47,068 bases of DNA from Lachnospiraceae bacterium (GTDB taxonomy: Bacteria > Bacillota > Clostridia > Lachnospirales > Lachnospiraceae), in contig JAEEOO010000060.1 of NCBI GenBank assembly GCA_016284315.1, forward strand, positions 1 to 47,068. The letters are read 5' to 3'. The translations under genes were made by a program, and so were the position numbers. The notes below the pieces were generated by a model. The model searched no databases, was not told where the DNA came from, and worked only from the letters and a program-made list of their open reading frames with translations. Below, in pieces: positions 1-7,925 of this stretch (positions are counted from its first letter, which is position 1; each line of letters starts with the position of its first letter).

Positions 1-1
1 T

Positions 2-154
2 AAGATCAGTCAGGGATATCTTGAGGGATCAAACGTTAACGTAGCCGATGAGATGGTCAACATGATCACCACCCAGCGTGCATACGAATTCAACTCAAGA
101 GTCATCACAACATCAGATACTATGCTTGAACAAGCCAACAACTTGAGACGATAA
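2..154 (+). CDS. flgG: Flagellar basal-body rod protein FlgG, C-terminal end (partial)
   Basis: Only the last 50 codons are inside the window; the gene enters from the left edge and stops at TAA 152-154. The readable tail contains [20 protein letters not shown] and ends [13 protein letters not shown], the strongly conserved C-terminal segment of the FlgG/FlgF/FlgE rod-hook family, whose terminal helix packs in the rod D0 domain. FlgG forms the distal rod of the flagellum. The very short sequence cannot fully separate FlgG from its paralogue FlgF, but the following rod-binding gene fits the end of a flgF-flgG-flgJ style cluster. A terminator lies about 28 bases after the stop. Confidence 0.85.
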   Translation, partial: KISQGYLEGSNVNVADEMVNMITTQRAYEFNSRVITTSDTMLEQANNLRR

Positions 155-181
155 AATGTTATGTTTATATAAAATAAATAG

Positions 182-222
182 AAATACGGACGTCGTGCTT
201 GCACGTAAGAACGTATTTTTAT
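182..222 (+). terminator. Rho-independent terminator after flgG
   Basis: AAATACG at 182-188 pairs with CGTATTT at 212-218, and an inner CGTGC-TT-GCACG stem sits between them. A T-rich stretch follows. It would end the flgG transcript before the repeats that precede the flgJ-like gene, or act as a partial terminator, since I see no clear promoter between here and 441. Confidence 0.7.
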
Positions 223-232
223 TTATTTTATA

Positions 233-440
233 AGTTCTGATGAAATCAGAACTTAACGAGACATGAGCGATCCGAAGGATTGCGAATGGGTCGATAATCA
301 TAGTTCTGATGAAATCAGAACTTAACGAGACATGAGCGATCCGAAGGATTGCGAATGGGTTGATAATCATAAGTTCTGATGAAATCAGAACTTAACGAGA
401 CATGAGCGATGCGAAGCATTGCGAATGAGGAGATAATCAC
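233..440 (+). repeat. Three tandem ~69-70 bp repeats, each with two hairpins, abutting flgJ
   Basis: Units run about 233-301, 302-371 and 372-440. Each opens with the perfect inverted repeat GTTCTGAT-GAA-ATCAGAAC. A second stem follows, GCGATCC-GAA-GGATTGC in units 1 and 2 and GCGATGC-GAA-GCATTGC in unit 3. The two base changes in unit 3 are compensatory and keep the stem. Units 1 and 2 are almost identical (GGGTC versus GGGTT near the end). In unit 3 the tail is altered to GAGGAGATAATCAC and provides the ribosome binding site of the gene starting at 441. The array therefore lies in the 5' leader of that gene. I do not recognise a named RNA family. Confidence 0.9.
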
Positions 441-848
441 ATGGAAATCAACAGTACTGCAAACATTACAGATTATTATCAGCAGATGGCAGCCAATGCG
501 AATACATCCGCTTTATCTTCCAAACTCAATGCTGCCGCTCAGAAGACGGCAACGGATGATGAATTAATGGATGTATGTAAACAGTTTGAGAGCTATCTTC
601 TCGAGCAGGTTTACAAGAACATGGAAAAGACCATCTCCTTTGATAAGGATAAAGAAGAGAACCAGCTGGTTGATTACTTCAAGGATCTTACCATCCAGAA
701 GATCGCAGGTCAGGCCACTGAGCAAAATTCACTTGGCCTTGCCCAGATGCTTTACGATCAGATGAAGGTCAATATGGGCATCACCGCAGAACAGCTAGAG
801 CAGAACCTTGCGGAAAGCGGTGTGACTGAGAATAAAGAACAAAACTAA
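441..848 (+). CDS. FlgJ-like flagellar rod-binding protein (no muramidase domain)
   Basis: A 135-residue protein matching the N-terminal rod-binding domain of FlgJ. Residues about 35-115 carry the family pattern: a helix with DVCKQFESYLLEQVYKNM, then YFKDLTIQKIAGQ and LGLAQMLYDQM. Rod-binding proteins cap or scaffold the growing flagellar rod in the periplasm or wall. Proteobacterial FlgJ carries a C-terminal peptidoglycan hydrolase, but this protein stops after the rod-binding part, which is common in Firmicutes. No signal peptide is visible, as expected for export through the flagellar apparatus. It follows flgG, supporting the role. The start ATG is preceded by GAGGAG supplied by the third tandem repeat. 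A strong terminator follows. Confidence 0.85.
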   Translation: MEINSTANITDYYQQMAANANTSALSSKLNAAAQKTATDDELMDVCKQFESYLLEQVYKNMEKTISFDKDKEENQLVDYFKDLTIQKIAGQATEQNSLGLAQMLYDQMKVNMGITAEQLEQNLAESGVTENKEQN

Positions 849-857
849 TGATTTTTC

Positions 858-890
858 AGCTTCCTTTCTTAATTTAAAGGGAGCTTTTTT
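858..890 (+). terminator. Rho-independent terminator after flgJ-like gene
   Basis: AGCTTCCTTT at 858-867 pairs with AAAGGGAGCT at 875-884 (10 bp, one G-T), loop of about 7 bases, followed by six T. Confidence 0.85.
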
Positions 891-1037
891 ATACCCTAAA
901 AGCACTAAAAAATGACACGTATATTTTTTCTTATTTTTTCAATCGTTTAAGTTAAATTGTAGTTGTAATTTAAGAGATAACCTTGAATTTTCATTAAAAA
1001 TGCTTTAAACTGAAAGTGTAACTATACGTAGGTTTAG

Positions 1038-1086
1038 CCCGCGTTTGTTTTGCACACGGAGGTGCATTTGTTTTTACGGGAAAGGA
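1038..1086 (+). other. Leader hairpin ahead of the 1097 gene
   Basis: CCCG at 1038-1041 and CGGG at 1077-1080 enclose a second stem TGCAC (1051-1055)/GTGCA (1062-1066). The AAAGGAG ribosome binding site follows directly at 1081-1086. Between 891 and 1037 the DNA is AT-rich, with a weak promoter candidate (TTGAAT, 17 bases, TAAACT around 984-1012). The fold is short and could be chance. Confidence 0.35.
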
Positions 1087-1096
1087 GTCCAAAAGT

Positions 1097-1720
1097 ATGG
1101 GAATAGGAATTGTTTCAGCAACCGAAAATCTTAGTTACGGCAATGCTGCCGCTGTCTCTTCCACAACTTCAATCGAACAGAAAAAAACTGAGGTAAAACA
1201 GGCAGACGTGAAGTCTGCTTCTGAGAGCGGTGTGGTTTATGAGAAGGGAACAGAGCAGAAATCTGCAACTTATTCTGTCAACAAAATGAGTGCTGAGGAA
1301 AGAAGCGCTCTTGTTGATAAACTTAAGGCAGACCAGGCACAGAGGGAAGAACAGTTCACCAAACTTGTTACCGGCATGATGAACGGACAGGTGGGTGCAT
1401 ACGGAAAAGCCAATAATATCTGGGAGTTCCTGGCAAGCGGAGAGTTTGAAGTAGACCCCGCTACAAAGGCACAGGCTCAGGAAGATATTTCTGAGAACGG
1501 ATATTGGGGCGTAAAACAGACTTCCCAGAGACTTTTTGATTTCGCAGCAGCTCTTGCGGGAGATGATGTGGACAAAATGAAAGAAATGCAGGAAGCCATG
1601 ATGAAAGGCTACAAGATGGCCGAAGGAACATGGGGACGTGATCTTCCTGAGATCAGCAAGCAGACAATAGAAGCCGCAAACCAGCTCTTTGAAGATTATT
1701 ACGCATCTAAGGCAGAGTAA
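1097..1720 (+). CDS. Unknown 207-residue soluble protein next to flagellar genes
   Basis: I do not recognise a named family with certainty. The protein has no signal peptide or membrane segment. Residues 1-70 are low-complexity and Ser/Thr/Lys/Glu-rich. Residues 75-207 are a probable helical domain with landmarks EERSALVDKLKADQAQRE, GYWGVKQTSQRLFDFAAAL and AEGTWGRDLPEISKQTIEAA. The polar, disordered N-terminus followed by a helical domain resembles substrates or accessory proteins exported by the flagellar apparatus, but that is inference. It has a clear AAAGGAG site. It lies 14 bases upstream of a diguanylate cyclase gene with no terminator between them, so the two are probably co-transcribed. 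Confidence 0.7.
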   Translation: MGIGIVSATENLSYGNAAAVSSTTSIEQKKTEVKQADVKSASESGVVYEKGTEQKSATYSVNKMSAEERSALVDKLKADQAQREEQFTKLVTGMMNGQVGAYGKANNIWEFLASGEFEVDPATKAQAQEDISENGYWGVKQTSQRLFDFAAALAGDDVDKMKEMQEAMMKGYKMAEGTWGRDLPEISKQTIEAANQLFEDYYASKAE

Positions 1721-1734
1721 GGTAACCGTAAATC

Positions 1735-3588
1735 ATGAGAGACTTTTTTAAAGTTTTCAAATGGATAAGCAAAATAGGTGTCAGATACGCCATCTTTTTA
1801 ACGGTAATACTGACGGTATACGTAACGCTCATTATCGTAGATTCAAGGATCGTTGATACCATGGTGGAAAAGGAAACCACTTCGAGATCCGACTACGTAT
1901 CTATTAAAGCAGAGCATATTATAGTTTCATATTTGCAGACCTGTATTGAAGCTCTGAATATGACGACTAACGGTATAGAGAAAATGATGAGCGAAGACGC
2001 CGGTAGCATGGCGATCAAAGATTACCTAACGCTCCAGACAGAAAACTATGCGGAAGTCATCGATGAGAATTATACGGGGATTTACGGATTGATACAGGGT
2101 AGATTTGTAGACGGCTCGGGATGGGTACCGGATAAAACCTATCGTCCCAAGAGCAGGCCATGGTATGTGGACGCTGTGGAAGCAAACGGAGAAATTGCTT
2201 TAGTTGATCCCTATATGGATCTTCAGACCAAAAAGGTCACTATGAGTATGAGCAAACTCCTTTCCGACGGATACAGTGTAGCGGCTATCGATCTCAGTCT
2301 TGGAAGAGTACAGGAGATCTGTGAGGAGATCGGAAAAGAATTTGATGATACTGAAGTAATGCTCATAAGCAGCGACGGAACCATCGTTGCACATTCCACT
2401 CATTCAAGAACTCTTGGCAATATATTCGGAAAAACGGAGATGCTTCATGCTTATAATGTGGAAGATCTGAAGAACATAGATCGCCACAATGTTACCGTAA
2501 GATACAAGGGAAAGCGATATTCCGTTTATTTCCACGAGATATATGATGACTGGTATATCATGACCAGCATCTGTATCGATGCCATGGACAAGCGTAAATC
2601 AAGTTCCTTTGCTATTCATACAATAGCTATACTCCTTTTGATAGGCGGTATGGTGGGGCTCTTCTGCCATATCGGTAAGAGAAGGTATGAGGCTTCAAAG
2701 AATTTCTCTCAGATGTACTCCATATCCGGAATCTATTCCACCATGGATCTTATCAATCTGGAGGAAGATACGTTCCAGATGGTAAGGTGCGACGGTAAAG
2801 AACTGAGAAATTCCCAGGAGGGAATGACGGTGGGAGCTCACAGGATAATGCGTGAGACCATGTGGGCATGTACCGCTGAGGCGTCCCAGAACAAGATTTT
2901 CACCTTTATCGATCTTGAATCTCTTGATGACAGAATGTCGGATACGGATACTATCAGTATCGAGTATCTTGATAACAACAACAAGTGGTGCCGTGGTCGT
3001 TTCACTGTTGTTGAAAGAAAGAAGAACGGCAAATTAAGAAGTGTTCTTTGGATGATAGAGCCCATCGATAAAGAGAAGAGGGAAAGAGAGCATTTGGAAT
3101 GGCTCTCCGAAACCGATAGGCTTACCGGCATCATGAACCGAGGCGGAGGCGAAGAGAGGATCCGTCAGATCATTGAAAATGGTGGAGTGGGAATGCTCGC
3201 CATCATGGATGCGGATAAGTTTAAATCCATCAATGATACCTTCGGACATCAGGTGGGAGATGCGGTAATCATAGCCATCGCAAACTGCCTGAAGAAGTCC
3301 TTCAGAGATGTGGACATTGTAATGAGACTGGGCGGCGACGAATTTGCGGTATTTGTTTCCGATATGAACGACAAGGTTGTTGCAAATCAGATCATCGACA
3401 GATTTATTGACAGAGTACATGACATCACCATACCTCAGATCACCGACAGAAAGATCGAGGTAAGTATCGGCGCGGCTTTCATGAACCAGACGGATATAAA
3501 AGATTTCGAGACCCTTTACAAAAAGGCGGACAGCGGTGTTTATCGCAGCAAGAAGGTTCAGGGAAGCTATGTAACATTTGTAGATTAA
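1735..3588 (+). CDS. Membrane-bound diguanylate cyclase with Cache sensor and GGDEF domain
   Basis: A 617-residue protein predicted to make cyclic di-GMP from two GTP. The N-terminal membrane segment is about residues 18-36. The extracytoplasmic region at 40-285 is of the double-Cache type (SRPWYVDAVEANGEIALVDPY near 140-160, DDWYIMTSI near 271-280). A second membrane segment lies at about 299-315. A cytoplasmic linker covers 320-455, and the GGDEF domain 460-617. The active-site loop RLGGDEF (GGDEF 533-537) is intact. RDVD at 524-527 lies exactly five residues upstream, the spacing of a product-inhibition I-site. It follows the 1097 gene by 14 bases and ends at a strong terminator. The ligand sensed by the Cache domain cannot be read from the sequence. 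Confidence 0.92.
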   Translation: MRDFFKVFKWISKIGVRYAIFLTVILTVYVTLIIVDSRIVDTMVEKETTSRSDYVSIKAEHIIVSYLQTCIEALNMTTNGIEKMMSEDAGSMAIKDYLTLQTENYAEVIDENYTGIYGLIQGRFVDGSGWVPDKTYRPKSRPWYVDAVEANGEIALVDPYMDLQTKKVTMSMSKLLSDGYSVAAIDLSLGRVQEICEEIGKEFDDTEVMLISSDGTIVAHSTHSRTLGNIFGKTEMLHAYNVEDLKNIDRHNVTVRYKGKRYSVYFHEIYDDWYIMTSICIDAMDKRKSSSFAIHTIAILLLIGGMVGLFCHIGKRRYEASKNFSQMYSISGIYSTMDLINLEEDTFQMVRCDGKELRNSQEGMTVGAHRIMRETMWACTAEASQNKIFTFIDLESLDDRMSDTDTISIEYLDNNNKWCRGRFTVVERKKNGKLRSVLWMIEPIDKEKREREHLEWLSETDRLTGIMNRGGGEERIRQIIENGGVGMLAIMDADKFKSINDTFGHQVGDAVIIAIANCLKKSFRDVDIVMRLGGDEFAVFVSDMNDKVVANQIIDRFIDRVHDITIPQITDRKIEVSIGAAFMNQTDIKDFETLYKKADSGVYRSKKVQGSYVTFVD

Positions 3589-3602
3589 TATATTGTAACC
3601 CG

Positions 3603-3634
3603 GCTCCGTGGGAGAGATCCTGCGGAGCTTTTTT
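3603..3634 (+). terminator. Rho-independent terminator after the diguanylate cyclase
   Basis: GCTCCGTGGGA pairs with TCCTGCGGAGC over 11 bp (two G-T pairs) closed by a GAGA tetraloop, followed by six T. Confidence 0.92.
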
Positions 3635-3667
3635 GTTGCGTTTATATAGATTTTCGTATATGATATG

Positions 3668-3688
3668 GTTATAGGCTATAACTATAGC
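3668..3688 (+). promoter_or_regulatory. Overlapping palindromes, candidate LysR-type operator for the sulfur genes
   Basis: GTTATAG-G-CTATAAC (3668-3682) is a perfect inverted repeat, and GCTATA-AC-TATAGC (3675-3688) is a second that overlaps it. Such interleaved AT-rich dyads fit binding by a LysR-family tetramer upstream of an activated promoter. The likely regulator is encoded at 6208. TATTAT/TACAAT sequences near 3707-3716 could be the -10, with no good -35, as expected for an activator-dependent promoter. Confidence 0.5.
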
Positions 3689-3807
3689 TAACTACAATTT
3701 CGAAGTATTATACAATAACGAATAGAAGTGCTATCCTTTACTCAACAAGAAAAACAAAGGCCTTAGGGAAAGAGGTCATGGAAAGAGAAGATCGGAGGAT
3801 AACACTT

Positions 3808-5115
3808 ATGGGAAAGAAAACTAGAGCAGAAAGAAATTTACGATTTGAGACTAAGCAGTTACATGTAGGACAGGAGACACCGGATCCTGTAACTGATGCA
3901 AGAGCGGTTCCTATTTATTTGACCAGCTCATATGTATTCCACAACAGCAAACATGCTGCAGACAGATTTGGATTAAGAGATGCGGGAAATATTTACGGAA
4001 GACTTACCAATCCCACTCAGGGAGCTTTTGAAGCAAGAGTGGCAGCCCTTGAAGGAGGTGTTGCAGCTTTAGGCTTAAGCTCCGGAGCAGCAGCTCTTAC
4101 ATATGCTTTTCAGGCAGTAGCACACGCAGGCGATCATATCGTTGCTGCAAAGAACATTTACGGTGGTACTTATAATCTGTTGGCCCATACGCTTCCGGAT
4201 TATGGTATAGAAACTACATTTGTTGATCCCTTTGACTATGATGGAATTGAGGCAGCTATTAAAGATAACACCAAGGCAATCCAGATCGAAACCCTTGGAA
4301 ACCCCAATTCCGAGGTTGTTGACATTGAGAGGATCGCTAACATTGCTCATTCGCATAAGATCCCTCTCATTGTTGACAATACCTTTGCAACTCCTTATCT
4401 GGTAAGACCCATCGAGTATGGTGCTGATATTGTTGTTCACTCCGCTACAAAGTTCATCGGGGGACATGGAACTACCATCGGCGGTGTCATCGTAGACTCA
4501 GGTAAGTTTGACTGGATCGCTTCAGGCAAGTTCCCTCACTTTACCGAGCCCAATGTTTCCTATCACGGAGTAAGATTTGCTTATGATACGGCTCCTGCGG
4601 CATATGCCACCTATATCAGAGCAATCCTTCTCCGCGATGAAGGAGCAACCCTTTCACCTGTACATGCATTCATCTTCCTTCAGGGACTTGAAACCCTTAG
4701 TCTCAGGGTTGAACGCCATGTTGAGAATGCGCTTAAGGTTGTCGATTATCTTAAAAATCATCCTCTTGTAGAGAAGGTTAACCATCCTTCGGTATCAGAG
4801 AATTCGGAACAGAAGGAACTTTACAAGAAGTATTTCCCTAACGGAGGCGGTTCTATCTTTACATTTGAGATCAAGGGTGGAGCAGAAAAGGCTCAGGAAT
4901 TCATTGATAACCTTGAGCTTTTCTCACTCCTTGCAAATGTAGCCGATGTTAAGAGCCTTGCTATTCATCCCGCTTCAACCACTCATTCAGAGTGCACTGA
5001 AGAAGAACTTGCTGACCAGGGTATCAAGCCAAATACCATCAGACTCTCCATCGGTACCGAGAACATTGCCGATATCATAGAGGATCTTGATGAGGCATTT
5101 AAAGCCATTGGTTAA
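3808..5115 (+). CDS. O-acetylhomoserine sulfhydrylase (aminocarboxypropyltransferase)
   Basis: A PLP enzyme that makes homocysteine (or methionine) from O-acetylhomoserine plus sulfide (or methanethiol). The 435 residues match the usual length of the family. Landmarks are SGAAALTYAFQA near residue 92, the PLP-ring aspartate D190 in LIVDNTFATP, the Schiff-base lysine K215 in HSATKFIGGHG, and the C-terminal SLAIHPASTTHSEC followed by IRLSIGTE. I chose ATG 3808 because GGAGG at 3794-3798 is nine bases upstream. An in-frame ATG at 3778 has no good site. It is followed after 112 bases by cysteine synthase. The palindromic operator at 3668 and the downstream LysR gene suggest control by sulfur or O-acetyl-amino-acid status. 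Confidence 0.93.
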   Translation: MGKKTRAERNLRFETKQLHVGQETPDPVTDARAVPIYLTSSYVFHNSKHAADRFGLRDAGNIYGRLTNPTQGAFEARVAALEGGVAALGLSSGAAALTYAFQAVAHAGDHIVAAKNIYGGTYNLLAHTLPDYGIETTFVDPFDYDGIEAAIKDNTKAIQIETLGNPNSEVVDIERIANIAHSHKIPLIVDNTFATPYLVRPIEYGADIVVHSATKFIGGHGTTIGGVIVDSGKFDWIASGKFPHFTEPNVSYHGVRFAYDTAPAAYATYIRAILLRDEGATLSPVHAFIFLQGLETLSLRVERHVENALKVVDYLKNHPLVEKVNHPSVSENSEQKELYKKYFPNGGGSIFTFEIKGGAEKAQEFIDNLELFSLLANVADVKSLAIHPASTTHSECTEEELADQGIKPNTIRLSIGTENIADIIEDLDEAFKAIG

Positions 5116-5227
5116 TACCTACCCAAAAGATAGGAAAAAGTATTGTGCCCGAAGCACAAAGATATTACAATAAGGATGTTCGAATAATCGGACGAGACAG
5201 AATGAGATAATAAGAGAGGTACATGTA

Positions 5228-6166
5228 ATGAGCGACATTAAAAAGAGCGCAGCAGAACTTATTGGAAAGACACCGATCCTTGAGGCATCAAAGTATGCGG
5301 CTAAAGCCGGCGTTACCGATGCTACGATCCTTGTAAAGCTTGAGTATTTCAATCCTGCGGGATCCGTTAAGGACAGAGTTGCTCTTGCTATGATAGAAGA
5401 CGCGGAAGAAAAGGGCATTTTAAAGCCCGGAGCTACCATCATCGAGCCCACCAGCGGAAACACCGGTATCGGTATCGCATCCGTTGCAGCAGCTAAGGGT
5501 TACAAGGCAATCCTTACTCTACCCGAGACCATGAGCGTTGAGAGAAGAACCTTCCTTAAGGCATACGGCGCAGAGATCGTATTAACCGATGGTGCTAAAG
5601 GAATGAAGGGCGCCATCGCCAAGGCTGAAGAGCTTAAGGAGTCCATTCCCGGATCCGTTATCCTCGGACAGTTCGTTAACCCTGCAAACCCCAAGGCTCA
5701 CAGAGAGACCACCGGCCCTGAGATCTGGGAACAGACCGACGGAAAAGTTGATATCTTTGTTGCCGGCGTAGGAACAGGCGGAACCGTAAGCGGCGTCGGT
5801 GAGTACTTAAAGTCAAAGAATCCTAATGTAAAGATCGTTGCTGTTGAGCCTGCATCAAGCCCCGTGCTTTCAAAGGGTGAAGCAGGACCTCACAAGATCC
5901 AGGGAATAGGTGCAGGATTTGTTCCTGATACTCTTAACACCAAGATCTATGATGAAGTAATTGCTATCGATAACGAGGATGCGTTTATCGAGGGCGCTGC
6001 TTTCGGCCACGCTGAAGGAGTGCTTGTGGGAATTTCTTCCGGTGCAGCTCTTAAGGCAGCGGTTATTCTGGCAAACCGTCCCGAGAACAAGGGAAAGACC
6101 ATTGTGGCCCTCCTTCCCGATTCCGGTGACAGATATCTGTCCACTCCTCTGTATAACAGAGATTGA
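5228..6166 (+). CDS. cysK: Cysteine synthase A (O-acetylserine sulfhydrylase)
   Basis: A 312-residue PLP enzyme joining O-acetylserine and sulfide to give cysteine. The PLP lysine is K48 in NPAGSVKDR. The substrate-binding loop is [10 protein letters not shown] and the PLP-phosphate loop is [10 protein letters not shown]. The region [10 protein letters not shown] is also typical, and the C-terminus has [12 protein letters not shown]. Length and motifs point to CysK rather than cystathionine beta-synthase, which carries extra residues. RBS is AGAGAGG about seven bases from the ATG. It lies between the sulfhydrylase gene and the LysR gene with no terminator on either side, so the set may form one sulfur operon. 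The 112-base gap upstream holds a small TTGTGC/GCACAA hairpin without a T-run. Confidence 0.95.
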   Translation: MSDIKKSAAELIGKTPILEASKYAAKAGVTDATILVKLEYFNPAGSVKDRVALAMIEDAEEKGILKPGATIIEPTSGNTGIGIASVAAAKGYKAILTLPETMSVERRTFLKAYGAEIVLTDGAKGMKGAIAKAEELKESIPGSVILGQFVNPANPKAHRETTGPEIWEQTDGKVDIFVAGVGTGGTVSGVGEYLKSKNPNVKIVAVEPASSPVLSKGEAGPHKIQGIGAGFVPDTLNTKIYDEVIAIDNEDAFIEGAAFGHAEGVLVGISSGAALKAAVILANRPENKGKTIVALLPDSGDRYLSTPLYNRD

Positions 6167-6207
6167 TGCAGGGCTCACTATTATAAAAACAAGGATAAAC
6201 ACTATAC

Positions 6208-7119
6208 ATGACACTGAACCAGTTAAAATATGTTATCCAAATTGCAGATTCGAATTCCATGAATGAAGCAGCAAAGGCTCTGTTTATTTCACAACCGAGC
6301 CTTTCTGCTGCTGTCAAAGATCTTGAGGAAGAGATCGGTATCGATATATTTGTGAGATCAAACAGGGGTATCAGCCTGACTCCCGAGGGTGAGACTTTCC
6401 TCGGATATGCCCGTCAGGTTACCCAGCAGTACGAACTCATTGAAAACAGATATATCAACAACGGAAATTACAAGAAGCGTTTCAGCGTTTCCATGCAGCA
6501 CTATACCTTTGCGGTTAATGCTTTTATTGAAGTGGTTAAGAGCTTTGGTATTGATGAGTATGATTTCTCTGTTTATGAGACCGGTACTGCGACAGTTATA
6601 AAGAATGTTAAGGACTTTAAGAGTGAAGTAGGTATCCTTTATCTCAATGATTTTAACAGGGATGTGCTCACTAAGCTTTTTGCCGAAAACGAACTCTCTT
6701 TCCATAAACTGTTTGACTGCCATATTTACGCTTATATTGCCAAATCCCATCCTCTGGCAAACAGGGAAAAGGTTACTCTTGAAGAACTTGCTGAGTATCC
6801 CTGCCTTGCATTTGACCAGGGTGCTAATAATTCCTTCTATCTTGCGGAAGAGCTTTACAGCACATATAATTACAAGAGGATCATACATGCCTGCGACAGA
6901 GCTACCATGCTAAACCTTTTTATCGGTATGAATGGATTTACTCTCTGCTCGGGTATCATCTGTGAGGATTTGAACGGTGACGATTACTGCGCCGTCAGAC
7001 TTGACAGTGAAGATCTTATGACCATTGGTTATATTAAACGTAAAGGCATTCCACTCTCACCCATCGGTAAGCTTTATATCGAAGAGGTGGAGAAGTACAA
7101 AAACATGGTTTTGGATTAG
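6208..7119 (+). CDS. LysR-family transcription regulator, probable sulfur-gene activator
   Basis: 303 residues with a classic LysR plan. The winged helix-turn-helix at 1-60 starts MTLNQLKYVIQIADSNSMNE and contains LFISQPSLSAAVKDLEEEIG, followed by the wing NRGISLTPEG. The remaining 90-300 form the periplasmic-binding-like co-inducer domain. It sits 41 bases after cysK and two bases before trpF. CysR/HomR/CysL-type LysR proteins in Firmicutes activate sulfhydrylase genes in response to O-acetylserine or O-acetylhomoserine, and this neighbourhood fits. The interleaved dyads at 3668-3688 are the best candidate target. Which acetyl amino acid it senses is unknown. Confidence 0.9.
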   Translation: MTLNQLKYVIQIADSNSMNEAAKALFISQPSLSAAVKDLEEEIGIDIFVRSNRGISLTPEGETFLGYARQVTQQYELIENRYINNGNYKKRFSVSMQHYTFAVNAFIEVVKSFGIDEYDFSVYETGTATVIKNVKDFKSEVGILYLNDFNRDVLTKLFAENELSFHKLFDCHIYAYIAKSHPLANREKVTLEELAEYPCLAFDQGANNSFYLAEELYSTYNYKRIIHACDRATMLNLFIGMNGFTLCSGIICEDLNGDDYCAVRLDSEDLMTIGYIKRKGIPLSPIGKLYIEEVEKYKNMVLD

Positions 7120-7121
7120 AA

Positions 7122-7745
7122 ATGAATATCGTAAAGATCTGCGGTTTAAAAACAATACAGGAAATCAAATGGACCACCGAGGCCGGAGCTGACCTTGGCG
7201 GTATTGTTGTGCTCTATCCAAAGAGCAAGAGAAACTTAGAGATCACCGAGGCTGAAAAGCTTGTAAGCTTTGTTAAAGAGGAAGGACTGTCCCTTAAAAC
7301 AGTGGCAGTTACGGTATCTCCCGAAGCCCGGGATGTATTTGATATTAAAGAAGCAGGTTTTGACTATGTCCAGATCCACGGACAGCTTTCGGGCGGGGTC
7401 CTTGAAAAAGCAGAGCTTCCCATCATTAAGGCATTTAATGTCAGCGATATAAAGGATTTTGATAAGTATAAGGACAACCCTAAGATAGCAGGATTTGTAT
7501 TTGATGCGGGGATCCCCGGAAGCGGAACTGCTTTTGACTATGAACTGTTGAAAGATTTAAAACTATCCGACTACACCGACAAGTTTGTTCTCTTGGCGGG
7601 AGGACTTAATCCCGGAAACGTTTCAGAAGCTCTTTCTGCAACCGGCCTTTCGGGAGCAGATACCTCAAGCGGTGTTGAAAATGAAGAAAAAACGGGAAAG
7701 AGCAGGGAGAAGATTTTTTCATTTGTTAAAGCGGTGAAAGCCTAG
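7122..7745 (+). CDS. trpF: Phosphoribosylanthranilate isomerase (TrpF), isolated from other trp genes
   Basis: A 207-residue TIM-barrel protein predicted to isomerise phosphoribosylanthranilate in tryptophan synthesis. The catalytic cysteine is C7 in KICGLK. The general acid is D128 in FVFDAGIPGSG. Phosphate-binding glycine loops LLAGGLNPGNV and GADTSSGVE are in place, as is the family's VQIHG strand. The N-terminal PKSKRNLEI replaces the usual SPR pattern, a mild oddity. It starts two bases after the LysR stop, so it is probably translated from the same mRNA. No other trp gene is nearby, which is unusual for a biosynthetic gene of this pathway. A strong terminator follows. A different isomerase substrate is possible but the catalytic pair is intact. 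Confidence 0.85.
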   Translation: MNIVKICGLKTIQEIKWTTEAGADLGGIVVLYPKSKRNLEITEAEKLVSFVKEEGLSLKTVAVTVSPEARDVFDIKEAGFDYVQIHGQLSGGVLEKAELPIIKAFNVSDIKDFDKYKDNPKIAGFVFDAGIPGSGTAFDYELLKDLKLSDYTDKFVLLAGGLNPGNVSEALSATGLSGADTSSGVENEEKTGKSREKIFSFVKAVKA

Positions 7746-7813
7746 TTAAATCCTATCTTTATCTGTCTCTTAATCTCTTAAGAAAACTTAAAGTCTATAT
7801 TAATTACAAAACG

Positions 7814-7856
7814 TCTCCGGCATGGTAAGATTAAAAAGTACCTGCCGGAGATTTTT
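7814..7856 (+). terminator. Rho-independent terminator after trpF
   Basis: TCTCCGGCATGGTA pairs with TACCTGCCGGAGA (one bulged T), followed by five T. It closes the sulfhydrylase-cysK-lysR-trpF group. Confidence 0.9.
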
Positions 7857-7925
7857 ACATTAGATATTTTGTCTGATTACTAACTTGGTGAGGGGCGGGA
7901 TTAACAAAGTGATAGGAGATTAGAA

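Noticed and set aside
113-370. Minus-strand reading frame with a repeated 23-residue unit across the tandem repeats
   Set aside because: The period arises because repeat units are 69 bp (a multiple of three) and the frame stays open by chance. It has no ribosome site, and the stem changes are compensatory at the RNA level instead of synonymous.
3589-3807. SAM riboswitch or T-box before the sulfhydrylase gene
   Set aside because: No S-box core or T-box sequence is visible; the dyads look like protein-binding sites.
5153-5169. TTGTGC/GCACAA hairpin as a terminator between the sulfhydrylase gene and cysK
   Set aside because: No T-run follows, so it is at most a small mRNA stem.
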